This document shows positions 45,989-58,260 of a DNA stretch of 64,000 nucleotides, one piece after another; positions within the stretch are counted from its first letter, which is position 1; each line of letters starts with the position of its first letter. Location of the stretch: contig NC_083605.1 of NCBI RefSeq assembly GCF_029168945.1, forward strand, positions 74,790,969-74,854,968, written 5' to 3'. The notes below the pieces were generated by a model, which was given only the letters and a program-made list of their open reading frames with translations, was not told the DNA's origin and searched no databases. Source of the DNA: Cannabis sativa. Taxonomy: Eukaryota; Streptophyta; Magnoliopsida; Rosales; Cannabaceae. The translations under genes were made by a program, and so were the position numbers.

Positions 45989-46663
45989 AAACGGAGGATT
46001 TATTTATTTTAATTTTTTATTTTGAATCACACATAAAAAAGAAAGCATTATTCTATGTAATGAAAACATCCATGGAATGAAATGTTAGAGAATTTCGCTT
46101 TGTTATTTATCATGAACATAAACATGGAGCTCTACTCTCTCATGAGTAAACCATACTTGAAAACTTCAATTCAACTCATTTTCAATCTACATATTTGGTT
46201 TCAATCAAATACAAGTCCTTTTTGGAAATTTATTCATAGAAAATTCAAATTTAGTTCATCCACTTAAAAATTCAATGCAAACCAAATAATATTTTTCAAT
46301 TGCTTTTTAGATAACTCTTGCTCTATTTTGCTTGCCACAAACATCTTAGACATCATTGACATAATAAATATTTATTTCATAATATGTAAAGTTTTCCCAT
46401 TTTATTTCTCAATATTTGACAAAATTCAGGTTCTATGTTGGTGCACAATTCAAGCTTTAGCAAACTATCTGAGTGCTCTACTCCTCTAGCTTGAATAAAA
46501 TGTCAAGAAATTTGAACTTGAAAGTATTAATCTATAATTATTTCCTTACAGAAAATTAACTTTCAAAGACCAAATAAAAACACCACTTAAGCTGAGCCTG
46601 ATTCTACTTTTTTTGTTGCTGATGAATAAGCCTGATTCTACTTGCTTGACAAAAAAGATGTTT
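45989..46663. other. Intergenic, nothing recognised
   Basis: AT-rich, between the pseudogene and the convergent SG1 3' end. The open frame at 46082-46267 has no support. Confidence 0.45.
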
Positions 46664-48793
46664 TTACTTCAACTTTGTGTATTCATTCTCAAATTCCTTC
46701 TGTAACTGTTCTCTTGATTTGGATTTTGCAGCCAACACAACATCATCGAGAAATCCCCTTTCTGGAAATTCTTCTGGCACGAGAGATCGGTATGTCTCAA
46801 ACTGCTCTGCAGCCTCTTCCTTTTTATCAAGTAAGCTGTACACAATCCCCTGCAACAAATCCCAACCATGTTAGTTAGTTCTACTTCTTAGTTCAAACGG
46901 TTTTACTATCGTCTATTTTACTGTGTATACCCGATTATGAGAATTGGGAAAATCTTAAAAATCATGAGAAACATTGTCTGCTTATCATGCTAAGAATTTG
47001 TACTTTAAAAATTGAAATAAAATATGTTCTCTTAGAACACCTCAATTTCAGGAGCAGCAAGCAAGCAAGCATATCTCGGATTTTGGATAAGTTTGGAAGT
47101 CACAGATTGGAGTTCTTAATAGTCTAACAAAAGTAGAGAAGGGTAATAGATTTAAGCTAAGCCTTAGTTTCCAACCCTATCATTATAATGTGTATCAAAC
47201 TTATACAACAAAGAAAAACATGTCTCTTCATAATATGTTCTCATTGCATTGCATGGGGTCATGAAATGATCACTAACTAAAATTCATGTTTCCACAAAGT
47301 CAACTAACTGAGGAGAATTTCATGGTGCATTGATACAATACCTTCAATCATTAACAGAGATTTTCAAAAGAAAAAATAAAAAACTCGAAATATTAGCAGC
47401 GACAAGAACAACATTAGAAAGCTCACCATGCAGAGATAAGGTCTAAAATCACGATGATCCTCCTTAACCAGAGTTTGAAATTCCTTCAAACCTTCTTCCA
47501 ATGCCCCCTGATGAGACAAAAATTTTGTAACACAAATTAACAGTTGCTCAAGCAACTAGAACTACTTAAACCTAACATAATCTTTCATATGAGTATACAA
47601 CATACCATTACCATCAATTCAATTTAAAGAATACAAAGATTACAAGTCGTTCCAATCCGAACTTACCCTTACAACATGCATTTGTGCAATCAGAATTCTG
47701 ATGTTTCTCTCCTCGGTAACCTTTTTTTCACGCCGAGCTAATTCTAAAGCCTTATTCAGCATCTCAAACACTGCTGGACCTTCATGATTCTTGTGCATCA
47801 CTAATGCTAGACCCTGTTGAACACAATTATTAAGTTTTTCAGCAATGACAATTTGGTAGGATAGAACAACTATTTTGCTATCAGCCCAAAACCATTAATG
47901 ACACTTTAAGTAACAAGAGTAAATTTTATATATATAGGCAACAACAAAGTATATAGTAATTGCAACTTCTCAAGGAGCTAAACAAGTAATAGTCTAGTTA
48001 TTTCAATTCATCTAATCCATTAACAACCAGCAACCTTATTTCATCAACAAAGACTGAATTTTTAAAGTGGCAAACTATATATACAATCCAAATACATGAG
48101 CAACATTTATAATGAAATCATAAAAGCGAAAAAAAAGAGAGAAAAGACCAAGAATCATACATGCAAGGCTCTAAGCAAGAGAGGCCTCTGTTTCAAGATT
48201 TCCTTGAGCAATCGTTTTGCTGTACTCAATTTCCCCATCGTCTCATAAGAAAGTGCCAGCAAAAGCTTCCATTCAACTTCCTGTGGTTCCAACTCAACCA
48301 ACCTCTCCACATATTTAACAGCCTCCTTTGTGTCCCCTCTCCTCATTTTCTCATACAAAACCACCATTAAAGCTTCAGTATTATTCGGCTCCTTCTTCAA
48401 AACCTCCTGGTAAAACTCCTCCTTTTCAATTTCTTCACTTTGGGTACTACTAGAGCTGGTCGTTTGAGCAGGTAATAAAGCCAAAGCTGGTCTCATACTA
48501 AAAAACCCAGTAAAGAAAGCCGTCCCAACTACAAACCCCACAATTTTTTCCAGGAGAAATCGATGAAAATTATCCTTAGGTGGGAGAAAACAGCTCAAGT
48601 CTGACCCATTTGAGAAATGGGTCTTGAATCTTGATGGGTTTGTAGAAGTTCGGAGTATAAATGGTTTTTGTATGTGGGGTTTAGGGAAGGAGGGTTTAAG
48701 AGAGTTGTAGTCAAGCTTAGGATTAGAAAAGAGCTTGGGAGTAGAAAAGATGGTAGTGTGAGAGCAAAGAGATAAAGCAGTGGAAAACCCCAT
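46664..48793 (-). CDS. SG1: SLOW GREEN 1-like chloroplast TPR protein
   Basis: Four exons: 48793-48161, 47813-47667, 47507-47427 and 46849-46664. All have GT-AG borders falling between codons, and they encode 348 residues. I chose the ATG at 48793 (MGFSTALSLCSH); the frame upstream begins only with TTG. Residues 1-70 form a Ser/Thr/Pro/Lys-rich transit peptide. Residues 84-107 are hydrophobic (IVGFVVGTAFFTGFF then RPALALL), a possible membrane or lumen signal. TPR-type helices follow from about 125 (EPNNTEALMVVLYEKMRRGD, EWKLLLALSYETMGKLSTAKRLL) and continue through the last exon. SG1 in Arabidopsis is a chloroplast TPR protein needed for early greening. Assignment is by recall of the family. 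Confidence 0.85.
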
Positions 48794-48949
48794 AATGGAT
48801 TTCAATTTTCAATTCAATGCTATTATTATTCAGTGTTCACCCATTTGAGAAGTAAAAGCCAAGGCTTTGCCGGTTTTATGACGAAGGGGACGAAGAACAG
48901 AAGAGCAACGGCGACTATGGTAGGCACACTGTGAGAGGAAATTCGCCTT

Positions 48950-49290
48950 TAATTTTTATTTTATATAAAATTTATAATTTTAATTATATTAAGTTTTTTA
49001 ATATTTTTATTTTAATTCATATTCTAAAAAAAAAAATATATTATCAAATAAAAATAAATTAAACTTTAAATATTATGACTAAAAAAAATTAAAATAAAAA
49101 AATATATAAAAAAAATTTAGAAAAAAATTAAAAAAATATATACATAAATTAAAAAAGAATTATGAAAATCAAATCAAAATAAATATTGAAATTAATATAA
49201 AATAATAAGAAAAAAAAAATTTAAAAATATTAAGAGTAATTTTTAAATTATAATAGGGTATATTTATCATTTTATGGAGTACAAATAGAA
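48950..49290 (+). repeat. Dispersed repeat family R3, copy 3
   Basis: Shares the block order of 18590-19330: ATATTATCAAATAAAAATAA, a GAAATCAAAT-like block, ATATTAAGAGTAATTTTTA and a closing ATGGAGTACAAATAGAA. Lies just upstream of SG1. Confidence 0.6.
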
Positions 49291-49851
49291 TTATTATTTT
49301 TTAATTATTTTACCAATTTTGATTTACCCCAACTTTCTTATAAACTTACATATTTATCTCTAAAAAATATAATCTATTATATTTGAAATTATATCTTAAT
49401 TATTTAAAGATGTGAGAATAATTTAAGTATAATACTCAAAAGAGATATATTTAAATTAAATTTTATTTAAATATAAATTTAGTTAATGTATATATAAAAA
49501 AATATTCGTCGATATTATTATTATTATTATTGTTCAAAACATATTGTTCCTATAATATTATTATTTTACGCTATAAGCTTTTAAAATTTCAATATTAATT
49601 GGTCGATATTTTGAGATTAGGGCTTAGGTAATTCCTTAACTTATATAAATCTCCTAAAAGAATGACCAATTGAGGTAAATCATAACAATGGTCAGAAACT
49701 CCAAAAAAAAATATGCAATCAAATATATACTATATCTTCTCCTAAAAACATATTGATGTTATAAAATGTATAAAATGAGAAAAGAACTATTATAAATTTC
49801 CTATTTAAAGAAAAAAAAAATTAATACAAGACACTAATAAAATCAAGAGTA
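49291..49851. other. AT-rich intergenic DNA
   Basis: No gene or clear element. Confidence 0.45.
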
Positions 49852-50180
49852 ATTTATAGTATAAATATTTAAGTTAAATTCTTAGTTATAAATACTTAAA
49901 TTTAATTTTTTACGGTAATAATACTTAAATTATATTTTTAGAATTTCATAGGTACATGACCGTTAAATTATCCACGTATCATTTTTTATTGGTATATTTA
50001 AATTAATTTTTTTAAAAAATAAAAATTTAATGACTTTGAACAATTAAGAATTGCCGCGTGGCGATTTACTTAACATTTAACAGCTAGGTACTTACAAAAA
50101 TTATTACTACCAAAAATTAAACTTCAGTATTTATTTACAATTAAGAATTAAACTTAAGTATTTATGGCACAAATTATTTT
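49852..50180. repeat. Palindromic MITE-like repeat, family P, full copy
   Basis: Two inverted arms of about 150 bp, each running ATAAATACTTAA, TTTAATTTTTNNCGGTA, TAGGTACNT and a CACGT/CGCGTGGC block, around a short centre. Members also at 4598-4935 (partial) and 56690-56998. Confidence 0.65.
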
Positions 50181-50319
50181 AAAACCAAACACCCAAAAGT
50201 AATAAGCTACACATCCTTTAGGGCCTTAGGTTAGTTATAAAGTAAATTTCAATTAATAGAGGAAAATAAAACAACCAATTATTCTACTCTAGCAATAAAT
50301 AGTAGTAGTACCATTGACG

Positions 50320-50715
50320 GTAGGGATGCACACGAGACGAGAAATTATAGGGAGTATTCTCTCTGTTTCTATCCCTGTTAAGAATTTTAATCTCTATTTC
50401 TATCTCATCTCGTTTATTTCTCCATGGAACAAGACAGAGAATCTCTTAATGAGGTAGAAAATCCCCTAATATAAAAATAATTTTTTTAAAAAAATATTAA
50501 ATTATATAACAATTAAAATATCACATCTTATTTATTATACAAAAGATAATTAATATATTAAGCGGGTTCATGTCGGAACAGGGAGTGTCATCCCTGTACC
50601 TGGCACGTTTAACATTTAGGGACAAAAAATGATCTTCGTCCCAGCCCCATTCTCTATTTAGACAGAAAATCTCTATCCCATTAAGGGCGAGTCCTGAGGG
50701 AGGCCCATCCCATGA
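50320..50715. repeat. GGGATG/CATCCC-type repeat
   Basis: The left part carries GTAGGGATGCACACGAGACG and TCTCTATTTCTATCTC. The right part carries GGGAGTGTCATCCCTGTACC and CCCCATTCTCTATTTAGA. This resembles a class of decayed non-autonomous elements common in plants. Boundaries are approximate. Confidence 0.45.
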
Positions 50716-51564
50716 AAAAAAAAAAGTGAAAATTACACCAAATATGGAATTTTATAAAAAAGTTTAATAAATATGGCATTTTAAACTTTACCACCCTTAT
50801 ATGGCATTTGTTCAAAGTTAATGTTTTTTATGGTATTTTATTTGCCACTTTTTTGTAAATTTAATTTTCAAATTCCATATTCTAGGTTTGTCTATTCAGC
50901 CCTAATTTTTTCAACTTATTTCTCTCTAGTCGGCTGCCTCTCTCATTTTCTTCTCTGAGGAAGAAGTTGGTCAGGCTCCGAGTCAAGTTTCCGGCACCGT
51001 TCGCAAATTATCCTGCTCGGCCTGCTTTGACTCTCTCTGGTTCTGTTATTGTAAGTCTTCGTTTTTCCTCTGCGTAATTTTCTCGAACACCTTCTCTTCA
51101 TTCCCCAATTTTTTTAATTTCCACTAATTTGCTTGGTACACCGAATTAGACTTGATTACAATTCAATATATACTATAGACTTGGTCTGATGCCAGCTCCA
51201 GTTCATCAGATGCAGCAATACTATAGACCAAAAGGGTCACTTGATAACTATTCTAAAAAATGGAGTGCTGTGGTGGATTGTTTAACCTTGAAGACCAAAG
51301 GGTCTGCTCAAGTTCAGGTTTCTTGCTGAATTCTCTTGTAATTGGTTTTTTACCAAGATTTTTGAGGCCATTTCATCATTTCTTTTTAAATATTATTGAT
51401 TGATAGATTGAGTATAATATTAACTTAATTTGATTCTGCATATATTTGATGATATTTGCTTTTGATTTAATTTTTAATCTCTGTATTATGTTGTAATAAA
51501 TTATCATGTGTTGAAACTTAGAATAATCTTAAGACACCTTCCTACACAGTTTGCCAAAGCTGTG

Positions 51565-51830
51565 GATATTAATTTGGGGGTTAGTGGGGTGCTCGTTGAT
51601 TGAATTGAATTGAAATGTTTAGTTGAATATTAATTTGGGGTTAGTGGGGTGCTCGTTCTAAGCAGTAAATCTTTTTTTTTTTTTTTTCTTTTTTGAGAAA
51701 ATTGGATTTTCTTTTACAGATTCTTTGAGTCAAAAGTTACATCATTCAGTGGAGCTGATGAAGTGTGTTCTGCAGGGACTAAAACCATTCCATCGATTCA
51801 GTGGAGCTGATGAAGTGTGTATTATGGAAG
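51565..51830 (+). repeat. Two short direct duplications
   Basis: TTAGTGGGGTGCTCGTT with its left flank occurs at about 51582 and 51641. CATTCAGTGGAGCTGATGAAG-type sequence occurs at about 51743 and 51794. Both lie within the 3-kb element. Confidence 0.8.
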
Positions 51831-52261
51831 ACTCTTATTAGGTGATATCAAATTCTATCTGTGAACGGGCAAAATGTATCTAGTGGCAGTGACTTTTGTA
51901 GAGTTCTAGACCAATGTAAAGTGGGCGACAAGATAAAGTTTCATTGTGTTAACTCATATTAATCTACATTATCTTCTTATAATGATAGTTTTAGAACAGA
52001 GTTAGAAAAATCTTAAGAGAATTTCAATTCTTACTCCAAAAATTTTTGAGTGCATAATATCTTTCTCATTTTAAAATATTTATTTTAACTTATTAACTAA
52101 TTGATTGAGCTAGTCAAACTGTTAAAGTATATCATGAGTACCATGAACTGTAAAACAACAGTTTATTTTTAAGATTATTTGTTTAGAAAATGAGCTAGGC
52201 CTAGCCTCTTATGTTTAAAAATTGTTTAGAGTTAAAAGGTGTTCTATGATTTTTCATAGAG

Positions 52262-53330
52262 TCGAAACTGGTTTCACTGGGTTTACAGGTTCAAAACTGG
52301 TTTCACATGTTTTGAGAGTTCTGCAATGAGGTTGCTCTATTTTATTATGTTATTGCATATTTTTAATTTTAAGTTACTTTTTTATTATTTTGTTTCTCGG
52401 TTAAGAACTTACACTTATATTTAGTTTTTAAATTATTGGTATGTATTGTGTGTTTTGATTTTATTTGATTAGTATTTTTTTTTTTGTATTTTTGTGTGTG
52501 TGTTTTTTATTTGGTTGTTTGATGAAACTGGTTTCAGTTAGCTTTATTATTTAACATTTATATTTTGTTATGATTTTTCAGCATCAAAACTGGTTTCACA
52601 GGTTTTAAGTGTTCTGTAATGGAGTTGCTCTATTTTTATGATGTTATTGTATATTTTTTAGTTTGTATAAAACTAGTTTTATTATTGTCTGATATTTGAA
52701 CAAAAATGTCTGCTTTATTTTAAATAACCAGTTTCTGACACACTTATTATTTTATTATTTTCGTAATTTTTTTTAACATTATTATTGTTCATTATTGATT
52801 TTTAAGTTTCAGTTTTTTATTTGGTAATTCCAAGAAACTGGTATTATCAGTTAATTTTTATTTTGGTTGCTTTATTAATAATTGGTTTCTCCCTCCCACT
52901 ATTTTTTTGTTATTCTTTTATGGTTTTTATTGCGTTTTTGTCTCTTTAATATAAAATTTATATGTTCGAAACTGGTTTTTAAATTTAGTATCTTTTTTGA
53001 AAGTTTAGTTATTAGGCATTGTGTATTTTTCATTGCGTTGTTGATGAAACTGGTTTTTTTTTTTTTTTTTTTTGCTTCTTTTAATGAAATAATTAGTTTT
53101 TTTTTTATATTGATGAAACTGGTTTTTAAAGCTAGTATCGTCTTTAGATTATAATTTTTTTTTCATTATTTTATTGATGAAACTATTTTTTTTTCTGCTA
53201 CTTTTAATGAAATTATTAATTTTTTTAATGTTGATGAAACTGGTTTTTAAAGTTTATATCATTTTTAGATTATAATTTTTTATACTGTGTTTTTTTTTTT
53301 TGTTCATTATGGTGTTGATGAATTGATTTT
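52262..53330 (+). repeat. Dispersed GAAACTGGTTT motif array
   Basis: GAAACTGGTTT or close variants occur near 52264, 52295, 52525, 52584, 52835, 52965, 53044, 53114, 53176 and 53234, all on the same strand, spaced irregularly in T-rich sequence. Confidence 0.8.
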
Positions 53331-53743
53331 TTTTACTACTTTTATTAAAATAATTAGTTCATTTTAATATATAGAATTAATTAGTTTATTAATTTATTAC
53401 GTTGATAAAATTATTTTGATATTGCATCAATTTCTATAAAAAAAAACAAAAACAAAAAAGTAGTAGTTTAAAAAAGTAGCTTCAGTTTGAGTAAAAAAAA
53501 ATAGCTTCAACTGAGAATTTTTTTTAGTGTTTTATTTTTTAAAAGATAAAAAAGAAAAAGAAAAAGAAAAAAAAAAAAGAAATACAATTTTAAAATTTTT
53601 TATGGCATTTTTTTTTTAAATAAAATGAACTTTTTCCATATTTTTAAGTTTTTTTTAAAAAATGTCATATTTAGTACAATTAAGTTTTTATGCCATATAT
53701 ATCAAAACTTATCTTCCATTTCCCATATTTTTGTAAATAGCCC

Positions 53744-54374
53744 AAAAAAAAATGCGCATATCTAATTGCATGGCTTATATTTTCCATTAAACATTATATC
53801 AATGTGTTGGCTTTTGAATTTTTGTCTCAAATATTTAAATATCCCATATTAAAATTATAATTTATTTGAAGTATATAGGAAGATTTTTTTTTTTTTAATG
53901 TTTAATATGTAATAGAAGATTCTATAATGGTTAGGCTGAAATTCTATGTCACAATTTCTACATCTTTATATTTTTGGAAGATCATATATATAATGCTTTT
54001 ATATATATAGTATTACAATCAATTTCTTATAGTTTAATGTTTCTTTGTCCTCAAAAATACATAGTAGAGTATTTTTTTTTATATTTTTTTTTATGATGGC
54101 TTTTGTACGTACGTAGTTATGATATATTTTAATGATAATTTTTTAAAAAATAACATAATATTTAAAACATATTCAAATTTGCATCAAATTATTAATGTGA
54201 CAATTGTGAGATGAAAGAGATCTCAATTCAATGCCACAACACAACTTACCTACTCAACTCTCTCAAAAGCTTGCTCAAATTAAGCACGTGACTATTTCTC
54301 ATTGTGACCAATCTATAATTCTATAAAGGTTATAGGTAATTAACTTCATTATAATAATAATAATAATAATTGAA
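53744..54374. other. AT-rich intergenic DNA
   Basis: No gene recognised. Confidence 0.45.
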
Positions 54375-54660
54375 TAAATCATGAAATTTTATTAACAATA
54401 ATTAGTTAAAATAATAGCATACAATTTAATTGAAACATTTCTCTTGTTAGAATGTGACCAAAATTAAAATTAAAAAAAAAATAAACTAAATAATCAGTTG
54501 AACACTTATATTTTATTTCATTCATTCTTCAGAAGACACAACTGTAAAAATTACTTTAACAAGTTCAGCTTCGTAGCTTGAGCACTTAACTATTATGTAA
54601 GGTACGTAATTGCACTACTAACAACTTCTTTAGTCGCAAAAATTTATTATTCCTAACCAC
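54375..54660. repeat. Dispersed repeat, family R2 copy 2
   Basis: Matches 8018-8320 in block order: ATTTTATTAACAATAA, AAATAATAGCATACAATTTA and TAATTGCACTACTAACAAC. Confidence 0.5.
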
Positions 54661-55183
54661 TAATAGCGATATAATGGTGAGTTATTGAAGTACAAAGAAT
54701 AACTAACAACGAAACAAAATAAAACCATGTCACATAGACAAGACTAAAATACATAAAACTATGTAACACATACAAGACTAAAACACTCAAAACCATATCA
54801 CGCAGACAAGGCTAACCGCAATAGCAAAACACAACCCCGATCAAAATGTACCTAAGCCTAGAGAAAGATGGCGGGCCAAGTCGGAGAAAAAAAATAATAT
54901 TCCATAGCTATAAATTTAGGTAGAAATTTAGATTCTTTTATTTATAGTACTTATATTTTTATTATTATTATTATTATTATTATTGTCAAAGAAAGAAGAA
55001 GAAATTAAATAGCTAGCTAGAGGTCCACGTGTCCAAAGATGATTCGTTTTCGTTCTATTATATATATACATAAGAAATGTTGAGATTATTAGGGATCATA
55101 TATTATAATATATGGTTGTTTAATTTTACTATATAATATGTTTGTTAAATTATAGAAGTTTTAATTGTTTTAATAATTAAGAG
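54661..55183. other. Upstream region of the small-protein gene
   Basis: Contains GGTCCACGTGTCC (a G-box) at 55022-55034 and a short TATATATA stretch at 55060, about 120 bp before the ATG. These could be promoter elements. A short ATT microsatellite lies at about 54958-54985. Confidence 0.4.
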
Positions 55184-55492
55184 ATGAAAGAAGAAGAAGA
55201 AGATAATATTAATGGTAGAATATGGGACTGTGGTAGTCCTCTATATGATTCTTATGAATTGGCTTCTATGGCTCATCTTTTTCACAACCATACTAACATC
55301 CCATTTTTCTCATCTTCAACTTCTAATGGCCGCCGTTTGATCAACATGGTACAACATCATCATCAACGGACCAGATTTAATCTTGGATCATCAGGTAATA
55401 ATTGTAAAAGTTATAACAACAACAACAAGAAAGTTGTAGTTGAGAAACCAAAAAAATGTAAAGGCTTCAAATCATGGTTTTGTTTCTCTTAA
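55184..55492 (+). CDS. Small plant-specific protein, function unknown
   Basis: Intronless ORF of 102 residues with a normal ATG. It starts acidic (MKEEEEDN), followed by IWDCGSPLYDSYELASMAHL, a conserved-looking opening I recall from small uncharacterised plant proteins. A low-complexity His/Asn-rich middle and a basic, aromatic C-terminus follow (KPKKCKGFKSWFCFS). No signal peptide, membrane segment or known domain. Upstream G-box and TATA-like sequences support a real gene. Confidence 0.65.
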   Translation: MKEEEEDNINGRIWDCGSPLYDSYELASMAHLFHNHTNIPFFSSSTSNGRRLINMVQHHHQRTRFNLGSSGNNCKSYNNNNKKVVVEKPKKCKGFKSWFCFS

Positions 55493-56689
55493 TTAATTGT
55501 ATTATATTTTTCCCTTCAAAAAAAATTGTATTATATTTATTTAATGTTAGATCTTTTATATTATAATATTATAATGATCTTGCATCTTTTCTTTTGTATA
55601 TTAAAAGTGATTATTTAAATGAAAATTTTAATTTAACAATTTTTTTTATCCCGTGATGTTAAGTTTAAAATATTAAATAATTTTTTTACGCATAAGAAAA
55701 TGATTTAGCAAAATTTTTTTGTTCTTCTCTCTGCAAAGTAAACTCCTAAAATCCTAACCACAATTTTATAAATTCTTTTTCTATCGAAAGGTTCTCGGCC
55801 TCCCTAGTAAAAAAAATTAAAAAACCTATATACGCATAAAAAAGAGAAAAATGAATTTTGCATAGCTTCAACAAAAATTTCAGTGCGCACTGGTGGTGGC
55901 GGTGAGTTTCAGTGCGCACTGCGACTTCGGGAATTCTTTATTTGAAGTGTGATATAATTTTGTTATTGTTTCATCTTCAGCTTCAGTTGCTATCCTACCA
56001 TTGTCGTCGCCACCAGATTGTCTAAGTTTCATGTTATTGTCGATTCATGGTGGTTTGTGCTCGTCGTCGGTTGCTAACAATATAGTTGCATGCAAATTAT
56101 ATTAATTGATTGTGATTTAGATACAAATTGTTACTAATTTAATTTTAATTAATGACTAAAAGCATATTTAATTATAATAAATCGTAATTTTTATAACTAA
56201 TATATTTACTCACCATTTAATTACAATATAAAAATGAAAAAATACAATTTCTTATAGTGACAACAACAAGAAAGTGACTCTAATACTATTAAGCTACAAG
56301 TTAACTATTCCATTCTAATACTATTAATCTACAAGTTTTACTTTTCTACTATTAATTCATTTATCTTACAGTTTTCATTTTTATATATGTATTATTTGTG
56401 AAAAAAATATATACTAGAAAATTTAATCTTAAATTTAAATATATATATATATATTAATAATAAACTAGACAATTTAGTCTTAATTATAATTTTTGTACTA
56501 ATAGTTTGTTAGATACTTAAAGTGTCCATTTTTTCAGTAATAGAAGCAATATTAGTTAATGTTTTAAGGCGCCAAACAACACATTAAATAATGCAATATA
56601 TAATAGGGATGGATTTTCAGTATTTTTTTTTTTTTTTGAAAGAAATAGATTTTTAGTATTACTTGGTGAGATTTGATATTTAATTTTAA
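55493..56689. other. Intergenic DNA with transposon-like remnants
   Basis: 55880-56090 is GC-richer, with CAGTGCGCACTG at 55882 and 55911 and TCGTCGTC-type motifs. It may be a captured fragment. 56100-56280 is AT-rich, with scattered GACTAA motifs. No gene could be supported. Confidence 0.4.
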
Positions 56690-56998
56690 TTTTCAGTTGC
56701 AAATAAATACTTAAGTTTAATTTTTAGCGGTAATCATATCTAAGTTATAATTTTGTAACTTCTGTAAGTATCTAGCTATTAATTATTAAATAAATTGCCA
56801 CGTAACAATCCCTGATTGATTCAGGCCATTAATTTTTTTAAAAAAATTAGTTTAAATATACTAATAAGAAGACAACACGTGGAAAACGACTTCATTTAAC
56901 GGCTAGGTACTTATAGAAGTTTTAAAATTATAACTTAAGTATTATTACTATTAAAAATAAAACTTAAATATTTATTTACTAACTCGAAATTAAATTTA
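56690..56998. repeat. Palindromic MITE-like repeat, family P, full copy
   Basis: Inverted arms with AAATACTTAAGTTTAATTTT at the left and its complement near the right end, plus CACGTAACAATCC and ACACGTGGAAAA blocks around a short centre. Same family as 49852-50180. Confidence 0.65.
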
Positions 56999-56999
56999 G

Positions 57000-57320
57000 G
57001 AATAATTACATAAAGCACCATTTTTTGTAAAATATTTACATTTTTACGTTCAAAGAATGTTTTTTTCTTTTTTACATTTTTACGGTTTTCCAAAAAATAC
57101 ACACGAAAACAACATAAAATCAACAAGAAAACAACATAAAAGTAACATCAAAATAACATCAAAATAACAACCAAAAATAACATACATATAACAAAAAATT
57201 AACAAATAAATAAAATTTCAACATAAAAAGACTGTAAATAAAATCAAAAAAATCATAAAAATATTTAAAATTTCGTGAAACCGTATTTTTGTTATTTTTT
57301 ACATTTGTGAAAATAACCCT
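57000..57320 (-). repeat. Dispersed AT-rich repeat, family R1 copy 2
   Basis: Reverse complement of the 7198-7560 family, with several AACAACATAAAA units. It directly abuts the palindromic repeat on its left. Confidence 0.6.
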
Positions 57321-58002
57321 TAAACTTAATTACTTACGACACAAATTACTTAAATAGCGGTATTGATACAATTACAAGCGTGCTGGCCCAAAAGAACGAA
57401 CAATGGGCTGTTAGAACCAAAACCTTCACACAAGGCCCAGCTCAAAAAAGTCAATTGGGTTTGGTCCATGGGCCAAAAATTAGTGTTTTGAGAAAACAAC
57501 TACTAACTTTTATCTAGATAAAATTTTAAATATAGTATTTCTAAGTAAAAAAACTTGGGGGTACTTTTAAAAAACTAATAGTATAAATAGTAGTAAAATT
57601 TTAAAATATAATAGTTTTGAAAACTAAATTAATTTAATTTTATCTTAAAAGAATTAGATCAAGGTTGGGTCTGCCATCACATTTTAAACTAGTAACTACC
57701 AATAAAGTTACCCATGCTCGAACCCGCAACACACTACTAGTTACTAGTTACCAGTTACCATAAGTTCAGTGGTAGTTTTCTTGAACTTTAGTTAGACAAT
57801 AAACAAGTCTCTCATTATGGGCTAAATCTTAAAAATCAAATACACAGAAAAATAGGCTTTTATAATGGCCACTTCTTGTTCTTTTCCTAAAAAAGTGAAA
57901 CAATCCCATAAATTTCAAAACATGAATAAAAACAATAACACCAATTCAATGCAATATAGATTGAGAACAAAATACCCATTAACACAAAGTAATTAATAGG
58001 AA
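57321..58002. other. Intergenic DNA
   Basis: Contains AAGGCCCAGCTC and GTCCATGGGCC near 57436 and 57466 and GGGTCTGCCATCACA near 57667. No gene recognised. Confidence 0.4.
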
Positions 58003-58260
58003 TATACAAAAATAACAACAAAAAAAAAAAAAAAATTACACAAATACGGTTATACAGAATTTTAATATTTTTACGGTTTCTAAAATTTTATTTATAGAAA
58101 ATACGTATTTTGATGTTCTCATGTTATTAGTTTTTTTAATTTTTGTATGTTATATTTATGTTATTTTAATGTTGTTGGACGTTATTTTTTTTGTTATTTT
58201 TGTATATTTTTTTTTTATTATTTTCGTATTATTTTATATAACACTATAAAATTTCCTAAT
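58003..58260 (+). repeat. Dispersed AT-rich repeat, family R1 copy 3
   Basis: Shares TTTTTACGGTTT, TTTATTTATAGAAAATA and repeated TTATGTTATTTT with the other R1 copies. Begins after a poly(A)-like run. Confidence 0.5.

Larger units (their letters stand above)
50728..53743 (+). mobile_element. 3-kb non-autonomous element with imperfect inverted ends and gene-like cargo
   Basis: The left 55 bp (ATTACACCAAATATGG, then TAAATATGGCATTTT) resembles the reverse complement of the right end (ATTTACAAAAATATGG, then TATATATGGCATAAA). Inside, 50920-51060 looks like a leader exon with a donor at about 51051. 51181-51318 looks like coding sequence (KKWSAVVDCLTLKTKGSAQVQ, donor CAG|GTTTCT). A T-rich part holds about ten copies of GATGAAACTGGTTT variants. 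There is no transposase. Pack-MULE-like capture is inference. Confidence 0.55.

Noticed and set aside
52882..53154. 90-codon hydrophobic frame
   Set aside because: Runs through the T-rich GAAACTGGTTT array; composition explains it.
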